A stretch of 64,000 nt of DNA from Molossus alvarezi (lineage: Eukaryota > Chordata > Mammalia > Chiroptera > Molossidae). A program made the position numbers and the translations under genes. The stretch lies in the NCBI GenBank assembly GCA_037176705.1, contig CM073907.1, positions 10,137,001 through 10,201,000 on the forward strand, written 5' to 3'. The notes under the pieces were generated by a model. That model ran no database searches and had not been told where the DNA came from. It worked only from the letters and a program-made list of their open reading frames with translations. Numbering within the stretch: the stretch's first letter is position 1; each line of letters starts with the position of its first letter. Positions 44,764 to 56,946 of this stretch are shown here, piece by piece.

Positions 44764-47671
44764 AAAATAGCATTCTCTCCTAAAATCAGGGCATCGCTTT
44801 CTCAGAGAATTGTTAGAACTAAGTGCATTGGATTTTAGGGCTTGAGGAAGATGCTACATCTTTTAATCATCTGAAGACCAAGGGGAACACTAACTTACAT
44901 GGGTCCTGATGCCACACATTTCAGTCCCTCCTTCCTGCTCTCTCAGAGCAGGTGACACAGCAAACGTCAGGTCCTGCCTTCCCGGGCCCCACCCATCGCT
45001 GAGCCCACCGCACCCGAAGAAGCCAAGGATTTCATTCTTCAGCTGCGCAAGGCATTGGCAAACCTGCTCCCCAGCTACAAAGATACAGTAGGAATTAGGT
45101 TCATGGCCATAATGACATTTGCAGAAACAACGACTTCCGTAAATGGCTTGGTGTCCACCTAGTAATTAACATTGTTGTGCAATAGAGAGCGTTCAGCTCT
45201 GCCTATGTCTACAGAAAACGCTATTCTGTACATTTCACGTGTAGATTCTTTACATAAATCTCCCTTTACGCTAAAGGGTCCCTAGCTCCTGGCCAGAACA
45301 CCGGTTCCTGGGAAACACCTCGTAGAACAAGATTAAAACAGACACATTGCAGCTGTGAGTCAATGTGCCTCTTGTCCGAATTGATTATGTAGGTTTGGAC
45401 TTACTCTCTTTGTGATCAATTAACGATCAATGCTAATGGCAGAATCATTTGTTTCTCATCAGCAAGTCTCTCTCCAGCGCTCGCACTTTCTCGTGTCTTG
45501 GCCATGTTCTCCCTGAGAGGCTTGGGAAATGAGAACTTCGGGTCAATAGGTGGCTTCGCATCACGCAGCCCACCGACCAGTCAGATCTGCTTGGAAAGCC
45601 AGATGGCCCAGGTCAGGGCCCCATTCCCTCCTTCTGATATTGTGAATGTCCTCCTGGGGGCTTGGCTCCCTACCAGAACCCATGGATGACCGAACATAAA
45701 AAGGTGGTAGCCATGTGAAGCCAAGCTTATCCAAACTCAAGAATGCAACTCGGATGAGAGGGACATTCTCCTCCCCCTTTAGCTCCTGTTTTCATCACGT
45801 TCTGTTATTCTGGAATGACAGCATTCATCACCTGGGTGCTGGTCTTGGCTGGTTACCACTCCGGACTATTCACTGCTTGCTGATCTCATATATCCAAGAC
45901 GATGATGAAGGGGAAAATGGAAGGGAGGAGGGAGGGAAGAAGGAAGAGAAGAAGGTAAAGTGGAATGAAGAAAGAAGCACTTTCGAGACAGCTTGCTATG
46001 GAAAGTAAGAACTTGAATAAAAAAATCTGATGAGACAAACATAGATTTGAATGTACCAATCCCTCCACCAACATGCGAACTATCAATCATGTGCAGTCTA
46101 CACCCAATGCAAAGGTTCCACAGGGTCCTAGACATGGCTCGAGAGACCGGATGGTTTGTGATATATAAAAATTGGGGTGCTTCATCGGTTCACCTGGCAT
46201 ATTTGAGGGACTGGTGGGCAAGGCTGATCTTTGTCAAGAAGCTGCCGCAAACAAACCCCACTAAAGATCTGCTACCTAACTTTAGATTAGTATCAGTAGA
46301 TACTTATAGAATAAATGCTTAGGTCAGCAGACTCTTAGGTCAAAGCCTACACTTTCTGCTCACTTTTATTTTTTTTAAACAATATACAGAACTCCTCATA
46401 ATAGAAGAGAAAAAAAAAGCCAGTCAGGGAGCAGCAGGACTGGGTGAAATCAGATGTGCTCACAAGGACCAGAGGATGCTGAGCTTGGCATCTGGGCTAC
46501 TTGAATTTATCGACATTGTGTTATTTCAGCTCCCTTTATTCTGTTCCCACACATTGGCTTTATTTAATAATCCCATAGCTTTCCCCATTTTTCGTTTAAT
46601 TTCCTTTAAAATATGAACGTTGTAAAAGAGAGGGATCATGAATGACTTTATCTTTCCATGTCCATCTGCCACAGGACAAGATATGGGCAGGCGACATTCA
46701 AAAACACAAACTTCTTTATGAATAACGGGCTAATTTGTCGAGAAAGCTGATGTCTGCAGAAGCATGGTCAGAGAATGCTCCGACCGATAACGGCTGCTCA
46801 TCCCCCTAGTTCAGATCGTGCCCCTGTCCCTCTCTCTCAGTAATGTGTTTTTGCATTGTGAATTAGAACGTTACAAGCACACCTTTATTTCTTGATCATT
46901 TGGAAGGACACGTTACAGCAATGTCATTTCCCATGATGTTAAGGGCATACGGATGTGGGTGGGTGTGTGTATGGGGGGCTGGGCTTCTGTACTCTTTTTA
47001 TTTTATTTTTTTCACTTTTCCATATCAAACCTGAAATTGTTCTTATTTTCCTCAAAAAGAAATTTGGAAACCTCCTGAGACCTTGATAGTGTAAATTAAA
47101 ATGCTGCTTTTTCCAGATCTTTAATTGCAGAGCTTGGGAGGCACCACTGATGAGTTCTATTCTCTGCGATAGAAAATAAAATGGACCGATCCGCCCACAC
47201 AGATCCCTGGCCCGGAGCGCCTTCCCAAACCCAGTGAAGCTGTGTCCCAGCAGCTAACGGGCAAGGCAGAGGGACCTGACTGGGCCCAGAGTCTGCCTCT
47301 CGACATCTCCACAGTTCTGTTCAAATAGGCAGAATATTTCCTCCTAGTGTTTCAAAAAAGATTAAATGAAATACTATTTCCCGAGAATCAAAGTGGTCAC
47401 ACAGTTGTCAGGCACAGTGTGTGCCTGTTCTCCTGGTTCAGAAAAATATATAACATTGAGGTGGAAATGTTGCTTTTCTCCAAAGCTGGATGGGTGAGGT
47501 AGGGCATTTAATGAGCATCTCTGGATGCCAAGCCTGGCACTGACTGATAGAAACCCAAAGCAGAAGGATAATGGTTGACCTTTCACATGTAGAACAGTTG
47601 AGCATAACAGAAGCTCAATCCATACAACATTTTAAACCATCTCTATTTTAACTGGATATTTTTTCTATTAG
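44764..47671. other. 2.9-kb SINE-free unique stretch, possible regulatory cluster
   Basis: No gene and no repeat I recognise. TAAT-rich patches: 45150-45180 (CTAGTAATTAACATTG), 45414-45440 (two GATCAAT units 11 bp apart, then GCTAATGG) and 46560-46760. A purine tract lies at 45903-45955. The 97- and 91-codon frames have no features. A candidate block of conserved non-coding sequence, not shown to be conserved. Confidence 0.3.
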
Positions 47672-47915
47672 AAAATGGAAAGATTCCCAGCCAGTGCAGC
47701 TCAGTGGTTGAGCATCGACCCATGAACCAAGAGGTCATTGGTTTGATTCCCGGTCAGGGCACATGTCCAGGCTGTGGGCCCGATCCCAGTGGGGGGCATG
47801 CAGGAGGCAGCCAATCAATGTTCTCTCTCATCGATGTTTCTATCTCTCCCTCTCCCTTTCTCCCTTTCTCTAACATCAATTTTAAAAAAATTTTTTTTGT
47901 TTTAAATGGGAAGAA
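47672..47915 (+). mobile_element. Type A Ves SINE with TSD
   Basis: The body is 47685-47903. CCAGCCAGTGCAGCTCAGTG, GGTTTGATTCCCGGTCAGGG, and tail CTAACATCAATTTTAAAA. AAAATGGAAAGA (47672) and TAAATGGGAAGA (47904) are an imperfect TSD. Confidence 0.93.
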
Positions 47916-47939
47916 CTGCACTGGTTCTTTTGTAGGAGG

Positions 47940-48300
47940 TTCTATTGTTTAATCCTCATTTCAGTTCAGGTATTATCGTTATCATTTTCTTTTTTATTTT
48001 CACCCGAGGACATTTTTGCATTTATGTTCAGATAGATTGGGGGTCGGGGAGAGAGGAAGAGAGCGAGAGAGAAACATCGATGTGAAAGAAACACATCAAG
48101 TGGCTGTCACCCACACGGCCCCAACTGGGGCCGGGGACAAACTGCAACCGAGGTACGTGCCCTTAGTGGGAATCGAACCCAGGACTCTCTGGTCTGCAGG
48201 CCATCATTCTAACCGCTGAGCCAAAGTGGCCAGGGCTATCATTCTAATTTTACAAAGAACTTGAAGCTCACCAGGTTTAAGCCACCTCAAAACATACATG
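47940..48300 (-). mobile_element. MIR relic interrupted by a type B SINE
   Basis: TTTAATCCTCATTTCAGTTC, AGGTATTATCGTTATCATTT (left) and TCTAATTTTACAAAGAACTT, GAAGCTCACCAGGTTTAAGC (right) form the reverse MIR order once the SINE is removed. Confidence 0.65.
47979..48246 (-). mobile_element. Type B Ves SINE inside a MIR
   Basis: The body is about 48001-48236, minus strand. The left hairpin is partly lost (only CACC-CGAGGA remains); the head is CCCTGGCCACTTTGGCTCAG. TTATCATTTT (47979) and CTATCATTCT (48237) are the likely TSD. Confidence 0.92.
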
Positions 48301-49395
48301 AAGACAGTGGGGGCTGCTTGCGGTCCTACATGTTCTATGCTCTTGTCATCAAACTCAACAGATGAGGAAAAGGAGGCCCAGGGCAGGTTGGCAAGGACTG
48401 CAGGCCTTGGCGTCTGAAGTCTCCGTATTTCCACCCTGCCTCTGCCCTTTGCTGGCAGTGTGAGCTCAGTATATTTTTAATTGACTTGTTTGGCGTTTCC
48501 TAAAATACATCCTTTGGGACGTTTGGTCCAGCAGATGTTTAAAAGTGTTAAATTTAAAAAAAAAAATGTTTCAGTGGTCCTGTAAGTCTCAGAAACTCGG
48601 GTTTAAAACAAAGTTAGGTGCCGTTTCTCGGCCTGCCGGGATCGGTGCAACGCGATGAAACTACAAGCACACGCTGTTTGGAGTGAGGGGGAGCTTTGCA
48701 AGGGAGCAAATGCTCCAGTTCTCTGGACACAGTCCCATTTATTCGCAGATTGGTACCCCCAGGTCACAAGTGGATTTAAGTAAATTATTTCCTTGAGATG
48801 GCATTACTGCAAACATACACCCTAGCTTTGTCTCTTGCTTTTTAGGGGGAAGAGACCTTGAAGCCAAAAGATACCAAACCCTTATTCACAGGCAAATGAA
48901 GCACCCAATATACCTGGGCAGGCCAGGTTTCCCCTACACCCCCCCCCCCCACCTAGGAATCTGAGAATGCATTCATAAGGTTGAGAGTGCTTAACGCAAG
49001 GTTAACAAACGTCCATTTTCCAACCCCCCACTCCCACAGTTAGACAAGGGGTTCAATGCAAAATCCTTAGAGCCTCGAAAACGCTAATTGCAACGACACT
49101 GCGGAGGGAGGGGAGGAGAGAGGCAGGAAGCCTAGATGTTTCCTAGAAAATAATGTGGAGAGTTCAGTTCTTTGAATTCCCATCGGTTGTGTTGCGTCTT
49201 AAGGTTTCTAAAATGCCCTTCTGTTTTCAATTGCCATTTAAACGTGTCCATTTTCCATACATAGACAGCTTCCCCGCCCGCCCGCTCCCAGTCATCCCCC
49301 TCCATAAGGAGGTGCTATTCTGACTGCTATCTCCTTGGATTAGTTTCGCCTTCTCAAGAACTCATGTCAAGCAAATCGTAGAGAATGTATGATGG
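48301..49395. other. Unique sequence, no gene seen
   Basis: A C run at 48938-48951. 48350-48470 has weak MIR-like text (CAGATGAGGAAAAGGAGGCC). Nothing coding. Confidence 0.4.
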
Positions 49396-49600
49396 GCCCG
49401 GCCAGTGTTGTTCAGTGGTTGAGCATCAACCCATGCACCAAGAGGTCGCCGGTTTGATTCCCGTCAGGGCACATGTCCAGCTTGTGGGCCTGATCCCCAG
49501 TGGGGGGTTGCAGGAGGTGGCCAATTGATGTTCTCTCTCATCGATGTTTCTCTCTCTCTCCCTCTCCCTTCCTCTCTAAAATCAATAAAGGAAAAAGAAT
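49396..49600 (+). mobile_element. Type A Ves SINE
   Basis: GCCCGGCCAGTGTTGTTCAG, GGTTTGATTCCCGTCAGGGC, GTTCTCTCTCATCGATGTTT, and AAAATCAATAAAGG. GAGAATGTAT (49381) and GAGAATATAC (49622) may be the TSD. If so, about 20 extra bases (TTGCTTTTTAAAAAGGCACC) sit between tail and TSD. Confidence 0.93.
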
Positions 49601-49702
49601 TGCTTTTTAAAAAGGCACCAAGAGAATATACAACAGGGCATCTGGCCACCTTGGTTCCATGTTTATGGTTTGTTGTATTTCTGTTATCATCATTGTTTTT
49701 GG

Positions 49703-50370
49703 TGTTTTAACAGCTTTATTTGGAGGCAGATTGACCTACAACAGACTGCACATATTGAAAGTGTACAGATTGTAAGTTTTGACATACATACATGTCTGTG
49801 GAAGGATCACCACAACCAAGACAATGTACATATCCATTGGCCAAGAGTTCCCTTCTGTCCCTTACTAATGCCTCTATCCCTGCCCTCACTGTTACCTGAC
49901 AACCTCTGATCTGCATTCTGTCATGACAGATGGCTTTGCATGGTCTACAGTTGCAGATAAATTAAATGATACAATAGGTATTCTTTTGTCTGGTTTCTTT
50001 CACTCGGCCAAATTATTTTGAGATCCATCCATGTCATTGCATGTATCCATAGTCTATTCCTTTTCATTGCTGAGTAGTATTTCATTATGTGGATATACCA
50101 CCCTGTGTCTAGCCATTCACCTATTGTGTCCAGTTATTGGCTATCACAAAAATGAATATCTATGTCCAATGTTGGAATGGATAGATGCTTTCATTAGCCT
50201 TGGGTAATACCTAAGACAAAACTGACTGAATCATATGGTCAGACATATGGTGTTTTACTTTATTAAAAAGTGCCACTGCTATTCAATGTCTAGAAAAATC
50301 CCTTACTGAATACCCTGATTCTCCCCAGGCGTTGCCACTCCTCACAATGTCATTAGGCTGGGTATATGTT
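49703..50370 (-). mobile_element. LINE-1 3' UTR / ORF2-end relic (L1M type)
   Basis: CAGCTTTATTTGGAGGCAGA, ATTGACCTACAACAGACTGC, AAGGATCACCACAACCAAGA, TTTGGTTTCTTTCACTCGGC-like text near 49990, TTGCTGAGTAGTATTTCATT and CCATTCACCTATTGTGTCC are the reverse complement of the 3' part of mid-age L1. Frames are destroyed. Confidence 0.85.
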
Positions 50371-51878
50371 AGGCCAAGCAAGATGGGAATGTGGTTATAA
50401 TTATGAGGGGGTGGAGGAGGGGTAGAAGGAACCAGGGATCAGCATGTGTTAGCAAGAGACAGGTAGATAAACTGAGTCGTATTATCTTGGCTTTTCGCAT
50501 TTTCCATTGTTAAAACAGAAACAAACAATGCTTCCATGAGCTAGGTAGATGCATTTACATTCAAAGAAAGATGCTTGAAATGGCAAAGGAGGGCTATTCG
50601 ACCCCTATCCTCCCTGGACAGAAAGCGCATCAGCTGTTCCCGCCTGGCCTTGGTAAGACAGCCAGCTTTCATTCGTAAGGAACACGACAGATGTACGCCA
50701 CACGCCCGAGCCCAAACGCATGCTTGTCTTCTAGATGCTTGTTCTGATTGTGTGTTTACAGTGGACACCACTGGCCCATCCACCCACTGCAGCTGAAAGG
50801 GTAGGGAAGCTGCTGTCCCTACAGATGTCGGTGGTCCCCAGGATGATGAAAAAAGAAAAAGCGACATCCCAGGCATTGAAGTCAAAACTACAAAGAAATA
50901 TGAAAGAATAGGCAGGCATTAGAAAACTCACGGCAGGGGGTTGGAAGCAAGAAAGAGCGGGACAAAAAATCTATTACAACCAAATAATAAAGTCCTTTTT
51001 TTAAGTTTAAGGGGGAAATCATCTTGTTTTGTGCAAAGACGGCGAGACGCGATCATTGATCATTTTAAGAGACAACAAAAAAATTGGCCGTCAACTGAAT
51101 AAAAGAAAATGAAGTTCCATTAATACAATCTGTCGAAAGACAACTCGGATAAATTGATCAATGTGGTACAAGTCATTTCTAACCTTTCCCCCTATTTGGA
51201 GAGGATGTTTTTCAAGAGAGCAAACAACATACATCATCAACTTCAAGTGCTTTTTAGATGGCTTTTCCAGCCATAATGGAAGCGGAGAATTTCTGGAACT
51301 AAACATGTAACACTTTTTTTATTATTATTATCGGTCCGATGAATATCAATACTTTTGGAGAGATTTGGACATGATTTTTTTTTTTTTTGGTAACTTTTGT
51401 GTTGCAGTGTTTCTCCTGATTTCTTCTTTAGACTGCATTTGAGAAAATAATAATGGATAAGCTGTAGTGTTTGCACGATTGTGTCCAGAAGCCGTCGTTA
51501 AAGGGACAGTCACCTTGAAAAGATAATTATATGGTTTGTAGACCTCTGTACCAAAACTTTTCAAAGAAGCCGCTTTTCTTCTCTGCATTTTTGTTCTCAG
51601 TTTGAAGAGCCAAATGAAAGAAATATTTTCATTTGTTTCTCCTACCTCCCTCCCATAAAATGAATAACCGAACACGTTCTCTAATCTAAAAACAACCTAT
51701 GTAAAATATACACTATAGAGTTTCTAAGATAACTTGTTAATAGCTGATAGTAAAATCACTTCATTTATTTTGATACCTAGTATCGATTACGTATAATTTA
51801 TTGAAAGCTAGAAAAATTCAGTAGCTCAGTGATTATATGGAAACCTATAATGATCCCACATGAGTGAGCTTAAAAAAG
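50371..51878. other. 1.5-kb unique stretch, possible regulatory element
   Basis: The 114- and 109-codon minus frames have no recognisable features. 51040-51300 has GCGATCATTGATCATTTT, AAATTGATCAATGTGG and CCAGCCATAATGGAAG, TAAT/PBX-like words in SINE-free DNA. A T run lies at 51378-51389. Confidence 0.3.
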
Positions 51879-52145
51879 GATTGTCAGAGCCCTGGCTGGT
51901 TTGGCTCAGCGGTTGGAGCGTCGGCCTGCGGTCCACAGAGACCCGGGTTCGGTTCCCGCTAAGGGCACGTACCTCGGTTGCAGTTTGTCCCCAGCCCTGG
52001 TCATGTGGGTGACGGCCACTCCGTGTATCACTTTCACATGGATGTTTCTCTCTCTCTCTCTCTTCCTCTCTCTCCCTCCCACTCTATCTGAATAAAAAAT
52101 GGAAAAATGTCCTTGAGTGAGGATTTAAAAAAAAGAGTGTCAGAG
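51879..52145 (+). mobile_element. Type B Ves SINE with TSD
   Basis: The body is 51889-52135. CTGGTTTGGCTCAGCGGTTG, GGTTCGGTTCCCGCTAAGGG, CpG-bearing head, and tail with TCCTT-GAGT-GAGGA. TTGTCAGAG (51880) and GTGTCAGAG (52137) are the TSD. Confidence 0.95.
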
Positions 52146-54246
52146 ACCGTAGACTAACATTAAAACTGTCTTTTCAAAATGTTCACTCCTATTTTTTAAA
52201 ACCTTGTATTTACTGACATGTGTTCAGGTAGGCAGGCTTATACAACACTGCTCACCACGTGGTAACACTGAAGTAAGGATGTGACGTTACTTCTGAGTAT
52301 TTGGCTTCGTAGAGACTAGAAACTGTGCCGAACAACTTTAAACGCCGTTTTCTAAACGTGTTTTGGATTATTTATGAACGCACATAACTATGCATATTAA
52401 ACACAAAGAAATGTCTTCCCAGAGAGGAAATTTCCTCGACTTGAAAGCCCAGAGAAGGGTAAAAATAAAGAAACATATCTGAACACAGACACGAGATGGA
52501 CAAAGAAGAAAGAGTCTGATAGGAATTGAAATGCCGCCCTGCAGGGCCCGATACAATTACTTTTAGGGCGCTTCTCCCAATCTTAAGGGGAAATTAGGTG
52601 CAATTCACAGACTCTTCAGAGTACCCAGCATTCTCAGTTTCTGAAGCAAGAATTGCTCTAGCAATTCAAGAGCTCCCTGCCTGGGGCCAAAGGTATCTTA
52701 GGTCAAAGAACAAGGGTGTATCACCTGTTCTATTAACAAGAATCTAAAGCACAGTTTAGCCAGCTTGTAAATGCTTCAGACACACGTTTATTTTTTTGGC
52801 TGAGACATTGTGGGGCAGTGACATTATTTCTAATGCTGTGGCAGAGATCTGAGGCCTTGTACGTGGGGTGTACCAGCCTGTTGAAGCCTTGCATGAATGA
52901 CTGTCCTGCCTTTCGTCTGCAGAGGTGTTTTACACCCAGAAAAGGGCTGAACATTCTTCCATACCGCTGGTTTTCAGAACAGTGGGTGTGACAGATTACT
53001 ATCTTTACCGTGAAGAGAATCCAGCTGAGCACATTGGAGACTTTTAGTCAGTGAATCAGAATGAAACAGGGTGATAGGACTGCTTTTCCTCCTCTGTCCA
53101 CCTCCGGGTTTTAGTCACTGCAGTGTCCGGAAGGCATTTCCAGAGGAACAAAACTCACTATGTCATAACACGCGCTCATCCGGTTATTTACCTGGGAAGC
53201 ACCGTCCTTTCTGGATGGTGGCAAAGCTATCAATCAGATCAGTTATTTGGGAGAGCAAACACGTTGGCTAAAGGGAGAGAAGACCCATCACTTGAGTTCG
53301 GTTTCTAATCTGAAAGACACTGAGCTAGCTATTTTTACACCAAGTCATGTTACGGTCTCAGGATGCCTGCAGTACCCTTGATTCTTTGAAGTAGTGAAAC
53401 CCGGAGTAGTTACGCGACAGAATTTCTTGCTAAATTACATCCCAGTGTATCCTTGCAATAAACACCTATTACCAAAGGCATTCTGTGTCTTTTTCCTGGA
53501 ACCTTAAAGAGCCTGGCTATACATCTTCCATTTGCTACAGAGAATTATCCCCCGACATCTACGCTGGTTTGAATGAGATGACGTTTCCATTGTAACTACA
53601 AATGAATTTGCATTGTTCTCTTTGTATAGCTACCTTATAGTTCTCCGACTCTCGCTTTGGAGGGTGTTTTTGTTTAATTTAATAGAAAATCCAATTATTA
53701 TGTAAATATAAACATAGGGTAATTGCCACAAACAAGCAGGCATAACAATAAACTGGAGTTCCCGGAGTTACAGGAACCTATGATTTATGAGTATCTCTCA
53801 GGTATGATTGATACAGAGAGTTCACAGAGTGTGTCTAACCACTTCCACCCAACATAATGTTAGTGTTTTCACTTTGTAACCATCCGGTTTGATACATTCC
53901 AAGGAAAGAAAGTTGCTTTGGGAGGGAATGTATCACACATTCATTTTCCTTCTATTTCAAACTTATTAGAGGCGAGAAGCTACAAATCTCATTATTTAAA
54001 ATGCTTCCCTTTAAAATGTTCCCGGCAGATGTTAATGGAGAAAAAAAGCTAGATCTCTCTTGGCAAGACACAGAAGTGACATTTCTCCAGGGTTCTAGTT
54101 GAAAAATTTGTCTTTGGCATTATGTCTTTAAACATCTGCAAAAGCAAAATAATCTTTATTATTGTGTTAACTTGGAGAAAAGCAAAGTACACAGTCCCAT
54201 AATCTTTGAAACACTCATCAATGGAGGGACAAATAAAAACATCCTG
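52146..54246. other. Two kilobases of unique sequence
   Basis: No young SINE or gene. At 53560-53830 there are GAATTTGCATTGTTCTC (POU-like ATTTGCAT), CCAATTATTATGTAAATATA and AACAATAAACTGG. The 99-codon minus frame at 52733-53032 is not recognisable. Confidence 0.35.
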
Positions 54247-54530
54247 GCCCTGGCCGGTTTGGCTCAGTGGCTAGAGCATCAGCCTGCAGTACTGAGAGAC
54301 CCGGGTTTGGTTCCCGCTAAGGGCACGTACCTCGGTTGCAGTTTGTCCCCGGCCCTGGTTGGTCATGTGGGTGGCAGCCACTCGATGTGTCCCTTTCACA
54401 TCAATATTTCTCTCTCTCCCTCCCTCTCACTCTATCTGAACAAAAAATGGAAAAATGTCCTCAGGTAAGGATTAAAAATAATAATAACAAATAAACAAAT
54501 AAATAAAAATCAATGGAAAAATATCCTTGG
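54247..54530 (+). mobile_element. Type B Ves SINE with a duplicated tail
   Basis: The body is 54247-54472. The head is GGCCGGTTTGGCTCAGTGG. The tail AATGGAAAAATGTCCTCAGG at 54445-54470 is followed, after an AATAA-rich spacer, by a second tail-like unit AATGGAAAAATATCCTTGGG, TGAGAATTAAC at 54512-54541. So the 3' end of the SINE is present twice. Confidence 0.9.
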
Positions 54531-54547
54531 GTGAGAATTAACAACAA

Positions 54548-54550
54548 CAA

Positions 54551-54587
<37 letters not shown>

Positions 54588-54591
54588 TAAT
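54548..54591. repeat. (AAT)n microsatellite
   Basis: About 13 AAT units directly after the second SINE tail. Confidence 0.95.
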
Positions 54592-54736
54592 ACGGTTCCT
54601 GAGATCTCAGCTGAGTTTAATTAAGTGCTAATTAAAAAAGAACTTGGCACAAAACATGATTTCAGTAATATTTAAATTTTGCAAACATACTTTTTATGTT
54701 TTTTGAACTCTTCAGGTTATTCTACATCTTCTTTAG

Positions 54737-54876
54737 CCCTTCTTTCTTTTTTTTTTTTTTGTTTTGGTATGTGCCCCTAGCCACTAGGGCCTAGCGGGAA
54801 CTGAACCGGGGCCTCTCCGGGCCGCAGGCCGGCGCTCCAACCGCTGAGCAAACCGGCCAGGGCCCCCTTTCTTTTC
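54737..54876 (-). mobile_element. Half Ves SINE: type B tRNA head plus poly-A only
   Basis: The element is 54751-54863, minus strand: GGCCGGTTTGCTCAGCGG, then GCCGGCCTGCGGCCCGGAGA, a B-box-like GGTTCAGTTCCCGC, a duplication of CTAG/GGCC-type sequence, GGGGCACATACC, then directly poly-A. The CATCGATG linker, CT tract and hairpin tail are absent. CCCTTCTTTCTTTT (left) and CCCCCTTTCTTTTC (right) look like a TSD, so it inserted in this short form. CpG content is high. Confidence 0.8.
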
Positions 54877-56414
54877 TTATTGATCTTTTTTTAGAGAGAG
54901 AAGGAGAAAGAGAAAGTGTGACGCAAAAGGAAAGGAGGCAAGAAAGGACTTTGGTGACAGAGGGAAGGTCTGTGCACGGGAAGGGAGCAAAGTGAGGAGA
55001 ACTAGTCTGGGTCCCTGGACCGAGGGTGGAAAAGTGTCACTTCTCTGAAGTTACCCCGTCTGGCGGCGAGGTGCTCCGGAAGCCAGCCTGCGAACCCCGA
55101 GACGTAGCCTTGGTGCTGCTCGGGGGCCTGCTTTCTGCCACACGGTAACTTCTCAATTAGTGTGACAAGGGGACAGGACCTGAGGTCTCACAGGTTGGAA
55201 ATGAGGCCGTATGGAAAAGGGCTCAACATTGCATTGGTGTGCGGACCTTTGGGAGTGTCTGTCGCCTCCACAGAAGCTGTGGTGTGTACATTTTTGTCAC
55301 TATGAAAAGGCGATGATGACAGAAAATAACAAATACAAAAGGAAGTAAATGAGGTGGCGGCAGAAGGGGACACACACACACACACGAACGTGTACAGCTA
55401 TCTGATAAGAGCTAACGACAACGCAAATACAATCTGCTGGAAGATTTTCAAATCCACGAGATGCCTGCATGTTTCACGGTCACGCACGTATGTGATGAAA
55501 GTGCTCTGAAGTTCCACGTCGCACATCATCTGAAACTTGACTTACAAGATGGTTTTGCCCATCAGCACCCTTACTCTTCAGACACGCTGAGACGAAGGAG
55601 CAAAGAGATCACGTAGGAACTATGTGGAAGTTTAAATAGATATGAAATACTTCTATTTTTTTTGCATTGCTAATAGTGCTTCGGAGAAGCGAAACGGCCT
55701 GGGTCACAGATGTTCACCTGAAATGGTACCAGGGAGGGTGGGATGGGCAATGAAAACCAACCCCCTGGTTCTCTGAGGGGGGATCTGAATGTTTGCCCCT
55801 TATTCTGCAATGACCATGAACTGTCTTTGTTCGCTGGGCCTTAAGTTATCTTGTGCATGAATCCAGGCCTCGTGACCATGCATCAGCAGCCCTCACCCAC
55901 CTCTTCTCTGACTCCCTGTCCACGGCCAAATCCACAGTGTTCACCAAGGGTACGTGGTTCTCTTCCACACTCGTTCTGCTCCTGGAGTGGGGCCTGCCAT
56001 GCACCCCGACCTAGTTCCAGCCCAGTGGACTCCTCTTCAACGAATTGCCCCAAATCCCAGACACAGTAAGAATTCCTGCCATGAACTGACCTGCTACCTG
56101 TTCCCTGTTGTTCGGAACCAAGTGTGTTACACCACCTGCTTGGCCACGTGATGGACTTCACGATGCTTCTGTCCGTGTTAGTGTTATGTTACTCTAGATA
56201 GCAATCCGAAAGGCAGAACTCGGTCATGTTTAAAAGTCCTTGTGTGCAATGTCCAAGCAAGCATGTTTGAACAAATTTATAAACTGGGCCGGCCTCCCTT
56301 CCCACTTGCTCCCGCCTTCTTGGCCCGGCATCTCTCCCCCTGGTCCTTAGCCAGAGGTCTGCTGGGTCCCCGGCATCATGCTGCAGAGGGACCTATGCAA
56401 GGACAGGTCCCACA
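54877..56414. other. Unique sequence, no gene seen
   Basis: 54877-54920 (TTATTGATC, then purine-rich) may be a worn SINE 3' end. A CA repeat lies at 55370-55386. The 92-codon minus frame at 55883-56161 has no features. Confidence 0.4.
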
Positions 56415-56645
56415 TCCCGCCCGTGTGGCTCAGTGGTTGAGCCTGACCCATGCACCAAGAGGTCGCAGGTTCAATTCCTGGTCAGGGCACATGCCCAGGT
56501 TGTGGGCCCGATCCCCAGTGGGGGGCATGCGGGAGGCAGTCAATAGATGTTCTCTCTCATCAATGTTTCTCTCTCTCTCTTTCTCTCCTTTCCTCTCACT
56601 CTGTAATATCAATAAAGAAAAAATATTTTTTTAAAAAAAGAATTT
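56415..56645 (+). mobile_element. Type A Ves SINE
   Basis: CCCGCCCGTGTGGCTCAGTG, B box GGTTCAATTCCTGGTCAGGG, GTTCTCTCTCATCAATGTTT, CT tract, and ATATCAATAAAG plus A/T tail. TSD unclear. Confidence 0.94.
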
Positions 56646-56874
56646 AAAAAAATAAAACCTATCTGGGCAGTATATGACATATACTATACTATCTAGACCA
56701 GTTTATGCATCTTTTCAGACAAATATAGTTACAATAAACAGTATCCTTTTAGCAACATCAATTGCTTAAAACAGTTGCAGGATCTCACTTCATGTATTTT
56801 TAACAGAATGCTGATACATGTTGTTTGCGCTCTTGTATCTAATTGTGCAACATAGTTTTGAATTTCATTCATCT

Positions 56875-56876
<2 letters not shown>

Positions 56877-56944
<68 letters not shown>
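56877..56944. repeat. Compound (GT)n(GA)n microsatellite
   Basis: About 18 GT units followed without a gap by about 15 GA units. Confidence 0.97.

Positions 56945-56946
<2 letters not shown>

Noticed and set aside
52536..52547. GCCCTGCAGGGC palindrome
   Set aside because: A single 12-bp palindrome without further context.
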